DNA of 64,000 nucleotides from Muraenolepis orangiensis (Eukaryota > Chordata > Actinopteri > Gadiformes > Muraenolepididae). A program made the position numbers and the translations under genes. The stretch is taken from positions 1,530,094 through 1,594,093 of the forward strand of contig CM050999.1 of assembly GCA_027704905.1 (NCBI GenBank), in the 5' to 3' direction. The notes beneath the pieces were generated by a model, which was not told the DNA's origin, did no database searches, and was given only the letters and a program-made list of their open reading frames with translations. Shown piece by piece: positions 11,481 to 22,000 of this stretch. Numbering within the stretch: the stretch's first letter is position 1; every line of letters begins with the position of its first letter.

Positions 11481-12305
11481 TCTGACCCTCAAGGGGGGCG
11501 ACTAGACCAATGTGTGCGTTCATGCAGCGTTTCCGCTGGTAAGGTTTCCACGGCTAAAACCGTGCCGCCACACCATACATTTGATAATAAAGAATAGGGC
11601 TGTCAAGGTTAATGCGTTACTAACGCGTTGCCGTTAACGCCCCCCCGTTCGGACCTGAAGTCCCGCCGCCACCCTCCCCCCCACCCCCACCGCTGGCCAT
11701 CGCGACCTGAATCCCCCCCCGTCTGACACCCATGAGATCAATTCCACAGGAATCACTGCTTCCATGAGTATATACCACACACCCAACCCCAGATAAATGC
11801 CAGAAGAACACATGCCTATGTGGATTAAAGACCAAAGATCGTACCTCTTGTCTTGTGTTCTGACCGACACGAGTGCGAGTGCGCGCTATGTACAGTCATC
11901 ATACACAGTCCTTTAAAGTCCTCCCCAATACCCACTATAATGTTACTGACATCAGACACATGCAGTAATGTAGAAACAATTGAAATCAGTGGAATTTATC
12001 ATTTTGAATATGTAATTACTTAATTATTTAAATTATTTTATTTTATTTTTTTATTATTATATATTATTATATTATTATAATTATGATTTAATTCTCGTGC
12101 TTAAGTTATGCTTTTAAGTTATGCTTACTTAATACACAAATAGTTCAAGTCAATCAAGTTAATCAATCAAGTTAAGTTGCAGTTACTCAAAAAAGGACGA
12201 CAAGTCACACGAACTCAACATTTTTGAGTTCGTAGAACTTTTTTGAAACATTGAGTACACACTACTTAATCTATTTGATTACTTTGAACATTCGGGTTTA
12301 CAGTG

Positions 12306-12665
12306 TACTGAAAAGTTCCTAGCAAACATAGCTCCATATGGAGAAGTAAAATGTATCCGTTCAGATAATGTAAAAGAGTTTACAAGCAGGGGTTTTCAGG
12401 CACTGTTAAACAAGGATTAGACACGAAACATTGGCGCCTTATTCGCCTTACCAAAATGGCATGGCAGAAAGAGGCTGGCGAAAACTTTTTCAAATGGGCA
12501 GGTGCATACTGTTAGAATGCCAGTTACCTAATAGGCTGTGAAATCATGCAGTCCAGACAGCAGCCCATGTAAGGAATAGGTGCTACAGCAGATGCACAAA
12601 ACAGACACCATACCAAATGTTAACTGACAGGAAGCCAAATGTGTCTAAAAAGTTTGGATCTGAGT
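12306..12665 (+). pseudogene. Copia integrase core, second part (broken)
   Basis: The frame resumes in register after the DNA transposon and includes the second catalytic aspartate in CIRSDNVKEF. It is then damaged by stops and frameshifts (for example near 12418). It continues towards the end of the integrase and is interrupted again at 12666 by a solo LTR. Confidence 0.75.
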
Positions 12666-13667
12666 TGTCACGGTTACGGTGGGTGACAGGGGGCGTGGCC
12701 AAGGCGCACCCACGCACCTGTCGGCAATTGCTGATTATGATAATCACCGCACCTGGGTGTATATATACCCTGGCGTCCTTTTACCCCTTTGCTAGATCGT
12801 ACGTCGTTCTCCCTCGATGACACCGTACCAGCCCTCCGGTAATTATACTTGCCTGTCTACTACCTGTCGCTACTTCGACCTCCTGGTATCCAGACCCCTC
12901 GCCCGTCCCGGACCACTCGCCTGTCTACTACCTGTCGGTACTCCGCTGATCTACCTCCCGGTATCCAGACCCCTCGCCCGTCCCGGACCACTCGCCTGTC
13001 TACTACCTGTCGGTACTCCGCTGATCTACCTCCCGGTATCCAGACCCCTCGCCCGTCCCGGACCACTCGCCTGTCTACTACCTGTCGGTACTTCGACCTC
13101 CTGGTATCCAGACCCCTCGCCCGTCCCGGACCACTCGCCTGTCTACTACCTGTCGCTACTTCGACCTCCTGGTATCCAGACCCCTCGCCCGTCCCGGACC
13201 ACTCGCCTGTCTACTACCTGTCGGTACTCCGCTGATCAACCTCCCGGTATCCAGACCCCTCGCCCGTCCCGGACCACTCGCCTGTCTACTACCTGTCGGT
13301 ACTCCGCTGATCGACCTCCCGGTATCCAGACCCCTCGCCCGTCCCGGACCACTCGCCTGTCTACTACCTGTCGGTACTCCGCTGATCGACCTCCCGGTAT
13401 CCAGACCCCTCGCCCGTCCCGGACCACTCGCCTGTCTACTACCTGTCGGTACTCCGCTGATCGACCTCCCGGTATCCAGACCCCTCGCCCGTCCCGGACC
13501 ACTCGCCTGTCTACTACCTGTCGGTACTCCGCTGATCGACCTCCCGGTATCCAGACCGGTCTGTCCCTGACCGTTCTACTATGGTGCTTATGCAATAAAG
13601 CCTCACATTACCGCTTCACTGTGTCTTTGGTCTGCGTTCTGGGTCCTACCAACACTACACCCTGACA
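12666..13667 (+). mobile_element. Solo LTR with internal minisatellite, TSD TGAGT
   Basis: Starts TGTCACGGTTACGG and ends CCTGACA, flanked by TGAGT (12661-12665 and 13668-13672). Removing it with one TGAGT rejoins the copia frame. A TATA-like sequence (tatatata, about 12761) and an AATAAA (about 13593) are present. From about 12850 to 13555 it contains nine to ten units of about 66-75 bp (core: actacctgtcggtactccgc), so it is about twice as long as its relatives. The long open frames across it are by-products of a repeat length divisible by three. Confidence 0.85.
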
Positions 13668-14616
13668 TGAGTGCTTCACATACAGACAAGAGGGGAAGAT
13701 TGACTCTAGGTGTGACCAAGGTGTTTTCGTAGGCTATGACAAAAACAGCCCAGCATACTTAGTGTACTACCCAAACGAAGCGAGGGTTATGAAACACAGG
13801 TTGGTAAAATGTATGACCAACACAGCTAAGTCACAAAAAACACAAACACAAGAAGAGAAGAGAATACTGCCAAAGCGTAGAAAATGTACAGGAGCAAAGC
13901 GTACAGGGTCAAGGTGTTCAAGTGTTTCTGAGACCATAGCTGAACAGACTGACCAAATACAGCCGGGTATGTCCTACAGTGAAACGGGGACTAAAAGGAA
14001 CCCACCTAGAAGCAAGAAAGAAAAAAAAAGCCTTGAAGATTTCAAAAGAATCTACACTAAGGATAAACTGCAAACATGCGTACACTTTTGTTACAGAGCC
14101 GTATGTGATATCCCTCAAACCTACCAGGATGCTATGACGTCAGTCAAGTCAAGGCTGTGGAAAAATGCCATGGATGAGGAAATACAGTCATTAGAGGAAA
14201 ACAAGACATTTACCCTCAACTTGCCACACGTAATAAGGCCAGTGGGGGGTAGATGGGTCTATGCTGTAAAAAATGACAATGACATATCAGACAGATTCAA
14301 GCCAAGATTTGTGGCAAAAGACTACAGTCAGAAAAAGGGGACTGACTATGAGGAGACATTCTCACCCTCAGCCATTATGACAAGCGTGAGAGTGGTCATG
14401 CAAAAAGCGGCACAAGAGAATCGAATTATACACCAAATGGACGTCAAGACAGCTTATCTGCATGCACCGATAGACTGTGAAATATATGTAGAGCAACCAG
14501 AAGGTTATGAGAAGAAGACAAATACAGGTGAAAATCAAGTTTGTAATCTACATAAATTATTGTGTGGTTTGAAGCAGTCAGGCAGGATTTGGAACACAAT
14601 GTTACATACATGCTGA
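13668..14616 (+). pseudogene. Copia reverse transcriptase, N-terminal half (open piece)
   Basis: The open stretch to 14616 covers the post-integrase region (GVFVGYDKNSPAYLVYYP, around 13720) and the first half of the RVT_2 reverse transcriptase: WKNAMDEEIQSLEEN, GGRWVYAVK, and the first catalytic aspartate in HQMDVKTAYLHAPIDCEIYV. It ends with KLLCGLKQSGRIWN followed by a frameshift. The domain order and the YLHA and GLKQS motifs are those of copia polymerases. Confidence 0.85.
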
Positions 14617-15640
14617 AGAGGATTTTGTGCAAAATCCTGCTGACCACTGTGTGTATTCAAAAGAGGAACATAGTGAAAAGGTCATCATAATCATATCGGT
14701 TGACAATCAATGATAATTGTAGCCAGTAATGAGGAAGTACTGAAAGATGTCAAAAATGCTTACTGCTAAGTTTAAAAAGAAAGACTCAGGCAAACTTCCT
14801 GGGTATTGACTTTGATCAGACAGAAGGTTGTATAAAAATGACACAGGGAAGGTATGTAAACTAAATACTACAGAGGTTTGACATGCAAGACTGCAAACCA
14901 AGAGAAACCCCCTGTGAGCAAAAGCTACAGTTCACTGAAAATGCTGTAAAAATGAAAGAACTCAAAATGTACAGGGAGGCAGTAGGGAGCTTGATCTATT
15001 TATCCACTTGCACTAGACCTGATTTGGGCTTGGTCGTGAGTTGGCTGTCTCAATACTTCGCTGAGCCAACAGAGGAACATTTTTTTGAGCTCACAGTAAA
15101 ACATGTACTCAGATACCTAAAAGGGACAACAGAAAAATAGTTATGCTGCAGGAGAAGTGACAAAGAAAAGCTAGGCCTACGCGTATACACAGATGCTGAT
15201 TGGGCAGCTGACGTGACAGACAGGCGCAGCACAACAGGGTACTGTCAGTCTAAGTGAGAGCAGTTATTTGATCTTGTGGAAGTCAAGAAAACAGCCAACA
15301 GTGGCTCTTTCCACATGTGAAGCAGAATACATGTCTCTGGCTTCAGCCATGCAAGAATGCATCTACTTAGAACAATTACTCGAAGGTATTGACAAATATC
15401 AATATGCACAGACAAAAGTATATAATCAGGGTACCATAGCTCTAGCCAAGAACCCAGTGAGCAGGCAGAGATGCAAGCACATTGACATAAGGTATCATTT
15501 CATAAGTGAAATTGTGAATGGAGGAAAAGGGATGTTGGAGTATTGTCCTACTTAGCAAATGATTGCAGATATGTTAACAAAACCTGTAACCAAGTTCATG
15601 TTACAGAAATGTGCCATAGATATGTTTGGTACTTAAAGGG
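14617..15640 (+). pseudogene. Copia RT catalytic end and RNase H (broken)
   Basis: The RT active-site box, normally YVDD in copia, reads SVDN at about 14697-14708 and is followed by TGA. The connection domain (LGIDFDQTEG, near 14800) and the piece 14883-15140 (SLIYLSTCTRPDLGLVVSWL, VKHVLRYLKG) follow. RNase H is split: VYTDADWAADVTDRRSTTGY near 15185, then 15268-15555 with RKQPTVALSTCEAEYMSLAS. The last segment includes the typical end around ADMLTKPV. Several stops and frameshifts confirm that it is inactive. Confidence 0.85.
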
Positions 15641-15718
15641 TATAGGCATAAGGGAATTTTTTTTATTGTTTTGTTGTTTTTGATGTGGAGAACACAGTAG
15701 ACTAAGATTGAGTGGGGG

Positions 15719-16063
15719 TGTAGAGTATTTACATTTATGTTGTACCAGTTACGTCCGTACTGTCACAGTTTTGCATTCCTGTTTCCTCGCTTCCACAGCA
15801 CTTGCCCGGATAGCCACGCCCCCTGGTCACATTCCACATTCCTGTCTCCTCGCTCCCACTGCACACTACCGGATAGCCACCCGCAGCTGCAGCGCATCAC
15901 AATTAACCATGCTATTTACGCCTACCCCACACACTCACACTTGTTATCGAGATTATCACACATACACACTCTGATTCTCGAAAAGCCTCACGTCACGTAT
16001 CACGTCTTATGTTATGTTTTTGGATCTACCGTGTTTTTGACCATTGCTTGTGTAGCAGGAACA
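15719..16063 (+). mobile_element. Copia 3' LTR (right edge uncertain)
   Basis: A G-rich purine tract (ending gagtggggg, 15710-15718) comes directly before TGTAGAGTATTTAC, as expected at the junction of polypurine tract and LTR. A plausible CA end is at 16062-16063, chosen because the following sequence resembles the sequence next to the presumed 5' LTR end (about 6050). No 5' LTR is available for comparison, so the length is a guess. Confidence 0.45.
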
Positions 16064-16199
16064 CTGGGTTCAGGTAACTGTCCCACACTCATCTCTAGGC
16101 CCTGAACTCACCATCACCTAAAGTAGGTCAACTCCTCCCCCAGAGCCAACCCCCAAGTAACTCAGGGGTATTTAAGGCACCTGTGGCATCATGGCAGCC

Positions 16200-16460
16200 A
16201 TTGGTTTGTTTGTTGCCTGACTGTGGCCTCGGGGGTGGCTCAACTTTTTGGGGGCGTGGCCTTGGGGTAGCTGCACTGTGTGTCTTAGTAATGGCTGTGT
16301 TAGTGAAAAATGGGTTCCTGTCGCTCACCTCCACCACGATATCTGGCCTTCCTCTCGGGACATGTGCTTTTCTGGAAGCGCTCTTTCTTCTGCTGAACAG
16401 AACATAAAGATAAAGAAGCAGCAGAATAAATAAATGTCAAACACAAGAGAGGGAAAGAGC

Positions 16461-16494
<34 letters not shown>

Positions 16495-17078
16495 ATATGA
16501 ATATCTCACCTCATCCAAAGGAAGAGCAGGAGGAGTATGGTGACCAGTTAGACAGCAACCGTTCTTACTAAATTTGTTGATGATGATGATGATAATGATG
16601 ATGATGATGTCTCTGGAAAGCAGTGATTCAACATTTCATTCATGTGAACTTACCATTAGAAGGATACAAAAATATTAGGACCAGAAGTAATGCAGTATTA
16701 TAACCAAGAACTCCATATTTATAGGACAATGAAATGTAACACATCTCCAATTGAAGAATACATATTATAAATGTGATGTTTAACCAGGGTGCTCACACAG
16801 CACCAAAGTTAATACTTTTATTAAGTGTCAACACTGGATTTCAGCCAGGATTTAGTTGATTCAAGAGTTTGGTTGCTCCTTTAAACAGTGAGCTCTCTTA
16901 AAGGAATAATTACCCGTCACATTAACGAACAACAAGGTGGAATTGTGACGTCCGATTGCATTATGAGCTTGGCAGTAATAATGTCCTCCAAGCTCAGGGG
17001 TGACATGAGTGATGGTGTAGTTCTGTCCTGATTCCGTCACTGAGTCTTCATGTTCCTTGAACCAGGTGTAGTCAAAAA
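16200..17078 (-). pseudogene. Orphan 3' fragment of a CD22-like gene (unit 0)
   Basis: Three minus-strand exons match the duplicated CD22-like genes further right: Ig exon 17078-16914 (truncated at its 5' end; contains GGHYYCQAHNAIG), TM exon 16612-16510 and juxtamembrane exon 16389-16329. The tail exons with the tyrosine motifs are absent; the copia LTR and unrelated sequence lie there. The Ig exon is cut at 17078 by LINE sequence. It cannot encode a receptor. The (GA)n tract in the intron next to the TM exon is short here (about 16459-16494). Confidence 0.85.
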
Positions 17079-17420
17079 CCTTCGATGGGCAGGGCACGTG
17101 CAGAGAATGCCTTCTGAAAGACTACCAAAACAGATCCTCTACCCCAACTCCCTGATGGGACGAGAAAACAAGGCCACCCTTGCCTTCGATACAAGGACAC
17201 CATGAAGCGAAACCTAAACCAGAGGTTGATTAACACGTGGTAATCCTTGGCAAACCAAAGAGACGTTTGGAAAGCGGCTGTACAATCATTTGAAAGCAGT
17301 CTTTGTCGCTACACGACCGACAGCATGATGAAGGGACCAAAGGGTGAATGCCAAAGCTTTCCTTGAGGTGGAAGCTCAAGAGGTATAGGCTATGACCATC
17401 CAAGATACAAGATACAAGAT
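17079..17420 (+). mobile_element. LINE ORF2 3' fragment
   Basis: The plus strand encodes LRWAGHVQRMPSERLPKQIL and, further on, LANQRDVWKAAVQSFE with shifts and a stop. This is the C-terminal tail found after the reverse transcriptase in several non-LTR elements of fish. It breaks the orphan CD22-like exon. The clade is not certain. Confidence 0.6.
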
Positions 17421-17590
17421 ACAAGATGTTTGATTGCCGATTTGTACAAGTAGTACAATGGAATAATATGTAAAGACAGTCTACTAGGTATAAAAACAGG
17501 TATAAAATAACGTATAGAGTATGTATGAGATATGTGCAGAATTATAGGTATATGTATATATACAGGTAAGTAAACACATCCATGTAAAAT
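17395..17590. repeat. Short tandem gatacaa repeats and AT-rich sequence
   Basis: Repeats of gatacaa at 17401-17430 are followed by AT-rich sequence with no coding potential. It could be the 3' tail of a LINE. Confidence 0.4.
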
Positions 17591-18245
17591 GAATGAAGAT
17601 ATTTACATCCATCCATCCATCGTCTCCCGCTTATCAGTGGTCGGGTCACGGAGGTAGCAGCTTCAGCCTGGCACTCCAAACTTCCCTCTCCCTGGCAACA
17701 TCGACTAGCTCTGACTGGGGGATCCCGAGGCTTTCCCAAGCCAGTGTGGAGATGTAATCACCCCACCTGTACCTTGGTCTGCCCTTTGGTCTCTTCCCAG
17801 TTGGATGTGCCTGGAAATCCTCCCTAGTGAGGCGAAGGAAGCATCCTTACTAGATGCCCGAACCACCTCAACTGGCTTCTTTCTATGCGAAGGAGTAGCG
17901 GCTCTACTCCGAGTCTCTCACGAGTGACTGAGCTTCTCACCCTATCCCTCAGGGAGATACCAGCCACCCTCCTGAGGGAACTCATTTTGGCCGCTTGAAT
18001 TCATGATCTCGTCCTTTTAGTCACTACCCATTGTTCATGACCATAGGTGAGGGTAGGAACGAAGACTGATCGGTAGATCGAGAGCTTTGCCTTCTGGCTC
18101 AGCTCTCTTTTGGTTTACGGTGCGCCAAGTGCACCCATACCGCTCCCGCTGCACCTATTCTCCGTCAATGTCACGCTCCATCCTCCCTCACTCGAGAACA
18201 AGAACCCGAGATACTTGAACTCATTCACTTGGGCTAAGGATAAGG
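17590..18245 (-). mobile_element. LINE ORF2 fragment (reverse transcriptase C-terminus)
   Basis: Read on the minus strand, the segment corresponds to the well-known fish LINE tail containing, in pieces, RLTREDF, HPTGKRPKGRPRYRW and WESLGIPQ. The plus strand carries the familiar text gagataccagccaccctcct. It has several frame breaks. It ends at the (CATC)n run at 17607-17620. The clade is uncertain. Confidence 0.65.
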
Positions 18246-18319
18246 GATACGGTATTTACATTCATTCATATTTACAACAGTCGGAGTTTAGTCATTTCAG
18301 GTTCAGTACGTTCAGAAAT

Positions 18320-19041
18320 ATAAATGTGTGTGTGTGTGCGTGTGTGCGTGCTGGAGAGCCTCAGTGTAAAGCAGGTCGCTCACCAGACGAGCCACAAAGC
18401 CTGACACTAAGGATTCCAGTTTAATACAATGGATTTAATATAACTTATAGAGTGAGTGCTCTCATTGGTAATGAAACAAAAACGTATGGGCATTCAAGAT
18501 CAAATAGTGGAACCAGAGGAACATAACCCATTGAAGAGCAAGTAGTGGAACCAGAGGAACATAACCCATTGAAGAGCAAATAGTGGATCCAGAAGAACAT
18601 AACCCATTCAAGAGCAAGTAGTGGAACCCATTTAACATTGAATAGTGGATCCAGAGAAACCAATTCATGGATATGTTTATCAAAACCACTTGAGGAATAG
18701 AAGTCATTGTTGAACAGCAGGCAAAGAAATCATACATCATAACTGGAGTCTGTTACCTGATTTCCAGCCCTCATTATTAGTATTTAGAGCTCTTTGGCAT
18801 ATTTACCCTAGTTTAAACATTGAAATACATGCCAAAACCCCGCTCTGAGCAAGCTGGCCAGAACACATCTGTGTACCCCTGCAACCAACTCATAACCAGT
18901 GTTTTGATACGTTAAGATTTGGATGTGTTTGTTCCTCATAACTTGTGTATTTACACACAGGAATATGGTAATAATATCGACATCCCAATATTTTTGAACA
19001 ATACCGCAATATCATATATGGTCAATATCGTGCACTATGCC
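18320..19041. repeat. Dispersed repeat R1, copy C (left part)
   Basis: Matches 4020-4600 and 5570-5980. It contains the minisatellite of about 33 bp (agtggaaccagaggaacata) at 18505-18655. It continues at 23428 after the transposon insertion. Confidence 0.75.
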
Positions 19042-19043
19042 TA

Positions 19044-22000
19044 CACTGTAAACCCGAATGTTCAAAGTAATCAAATAGATTAAGTAGTGTGTACTCAAAG
19101 TTTCAAAAAAGTTCTACGAACTCAAAAATGTTGAGTTCGTGTGACTTGTCGTCCTTTTTTGAGTAACTGCAACTTAACTTGATTGATTAACTTGATTGAC
19201 TTGAACTATTTGTGTATTAAGTAAGCATAACTTAAAAGCATAACTTAAGCACGATAATTAAATCATAATTATGATAATATAATAATATATAATAATAATA
19301 AAATAAAATAAAATAATTTAAATAATTAAGTAATTACATATTCAAAATGATAAATTCCACTGATTTCTATTGTTTCAACATTCATGTGTCTGATGTCAGT
19401 AACATTATAGTGGGTATTGGGGAGGACTTTAAAGGACTGTATATGATGACTCTGTATATCGCGCGCACTCGCACTCGTGTCGGTCAGAACACAAGACAAG
19501 AGGTACGATCTTTGGTCTTTAATCCACAGGCATGGGTTCTTCTGGCATTTATCTGGGGTTGGGTGTGTGGTATATACTCATGGAAGCAGTGATTCCTGTG
19601 GAATTGATCTCATGGGTGTCAGACGGGGGGGGGGATTCAGGTCGCGATGGCCAGCGGTGGGGGTGGGGGGGGAGGGTGGCGGCGGGACTTCAGGTCCGAA
19701 CGGGGGGGGGCGTTAACGGCGACGCGTTAGTAACGCATTAACCTTGACAGCCCTATTCTTTATTATCAAATGTATGGTGTGGCGGCAAGGTTTTAGCCGT
19801 GGAAACCTTACCAGCGGAAACGCTGCATGAACGCACACATTGGTCTAGTCGCCACCCTTGAGGGTCAGACGATGTTTCAGCAACACGCCCCTCCCCCCTC
19901 CATGAACTGTTTCAGCAACACGCCCCTCCCCCCTCCATGAACTGTTTCAGCAACACGCCCCTCCCCCCTCTCCCCTTGACGGGCGGTTTCAACCCACCCC
20001 CCACCCCCATTTGATTCGCTCCACCCCCCTCCCCCACTCCACACCACTCCACCGCGATCATTTGCTCTCCTCCCCCCAACCGCGTTGAAGAACTCCAAGA
20101 TCTTGTCCAAAGTGCATGGTAAGTTACTTAAAGTATTAATTAATTAATAGATACATCACATACATTATACCAATTATAGTTAGTTATTTCTGCTCATTTA
20201 ATCTACCTGATTTAAAAATATAATTTCGCTCAATTGTTCTCGCTAGTTCGCATGTTGGTGTAGTGCAGAGCACATGAGGCTCATATAACGTTGCACTATT
20301 TAGCAGGAATGCTTGAAACCTACTCTTTTTCTTATCTTTATGCACCACGGAGATATATTGCTGTCTTCAACAATTGTACTCTTTGTAAGTCGCTTTGGAT
20401 AAAAGCGTCTGACAAATGCCCTAAATGTAATGTAAATGTATTCAGGTTATGGGAAAATGAATCTTGTTTTTAAGAGCTAACTCTGGTTACTAACTTTTAC
20501 TATCTAAACCAAACCGAAGCCCAAAACGGTGTTAAAATTTCGAGCACGTGGTTTCCTTCCATTCATGGTGGTTAGAACACGTGTAAGGGATAACTTATGG
20601 CTAGCTGGTCATTAGCTAGCCAGCTGGCTTTTACAGCCTAGGTTTCCGACCGCACAGCAGTGTTGTGTATTCTGTATTCCATGGTCATGTTTTTGTAAGC
20701 TAATAGTAATGAACTTTTTGTTATATTGAGTTGTAAGTAATTCTGGTTTGAATGTTGTTGATGGAGGTCTAAACTTTGTCATTTTTTTTCCTTTCAGGTG
20801 GCTTGTTCCGATATGGTCTGGCAGTGTAAGTTGTGCGCTCCTTCTTTCACTTCCAGAATACAGTTATTGAAACACTACAGACTGCAGCACAGCCCTCTTC
20901 CATGCCTCTATACTGATTGCGTGTGTACATTTCAGTCATCATTCAGCAGTTGAGGCAGACAATTGCTGAAGAACTGAAGAAGACTGAGAAGAACCTGCCT
21001 CTCATTACCAAGATGATGCAGACCACATTTGCCCTGCGCGGACAGACCATAGTAAACTCCTGCCCACCAGTGAACGAGCTCATGGACCTGGCCTGCTCTT
21101 AAAATAGAGTGTGGTAATATGGATATTTTTTTCCTGTGTTAACATATTGCACATTCTGTGTGGTTTAAAGTGAAAGTTGTGGTTCTTACTCATTTGGCGG
21201 CTATTTGCTGCGTTATAGAAGTTTAAGAGATCCTCCAAGTTGAACTGACTAATTGATGTTGTTGTATTGTCCTGATGCTGTTTTTAAATGTAGGTGTATG
21301 CAGAGTTCCAGATGGTTACAAACCGGAACCTGCCCAACACCTTCTACGCAGAGCTTGACCGCCATATTCGTAGACTGATGACGTTATTTCGACAGAAGGC
21401 GACTAAAACTGGGACCACAGCTGTTGCGTTGGCAGACATTTTACGAATCCACGATGAACAGGTGAATAGATTATTATACATGTCGTAGGTTGAACCTCTA
21501 ACATTGGACAGCTTCAATGATTCAAATGAGCTTTTACATTTTACAATTAGTCCACTTTGTGTTTGCTATTTGTCTGATTGCATTAAAGATGTGTAGAGGT
21601 TATTTGTGGACATATGTTCTGATTGGACTGTTTAAAATCAACATTGTTCAGTAAACTTTTCAGTATATACACTTCTGTTTTTTATCTTAATAGGAAATCC
21701 ATGACATCCACACCAGGCGCACCACTGTTCTCCATGCACTTCCTGTGTATCTGAACGAGGAAGTCTCTGGATTTTTCAGAACCTGCACAGTGAGTCTCCT
21801 TAAATAATGAACAGTACCACTGTATATTAAGTGAACAGTTAATCAAAATACTAACATGTTTTAGGACTTACCCTTGTTTAGTCTATCCATACAGTTTGTG
21901 TGATTTGGAGAGGTATGGTCTGTTTTATTTCACCCTACTACAAATGAACTGGCTTGGTGTTTTGTTCAAAGCGACAAGAAGTTTAGTAAAACATTTTCCT

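Larger units (their letters stand above)
7943..12305 (-). mobile_element. TA-duplicating DNA transposon, copy 1 (CACTG termini), carrying SAMD3-like exons
   Basis: The element is 4363 bp and flanked by TA (7941-7942, 12306-12307). Its ends are inverted: CACTGTAAACCCGAATAA at the left and, reversed, CACTGTAAACCCGAATGTT at the right. Removing it with one TA restores the copia integrase frame exactly. Subterminal tandem repeats of about 70 bp lie at 8000-8390. It is nearly identical, in opposite orientation, to 19044-23425. CACTG ends and a TA duplication are compatible with the CACTA/Mirage/Chapaev group, but no DDE transposase is visible, so the superfamily is an inference and the copy is probably non-autonomous. 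Confidence 0.85.
6045..16063 (+). mobile_element. Ty1/copia retrotransposon, degenerate, with three nested insertions
   Basis: The order gag, integrase, reverse transcriptase, RNase H on one strand is diagnostic of the copia superfamily. Pieces are gag 6632-7500, integrase 7600-7940 and 12306-12665, post-integrase to RNase H 13668-15640, a purine tract just before 15719 and a 3' LTR-like segment starting TGTAGAG. The 5' LTR is missing or unrecognisable; the left edge is uncertain. Three later insertions (6093-6629, 7943-12305, 12666-13667) interrupt it. Stops and frameshifts occur in every domain, so it is dead. Confidence 0.8.

Noticed and set aside
11590..11880. Separate small transposon inside the DNA transposon (starting gggctgtcaaggttaatgcg; also 19690-19760)
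   Set aside because: The end motif is common in fish MITEs, but I could not find a matching second end or a target duplication.
12817..13665. A 282-codon open frame and an antisense 119-codon frame
   Set aside because: They run through the minisatellite of about 66-75 bp in a solo LTR. The length is a multiple of three, so all frames stay open without coding.
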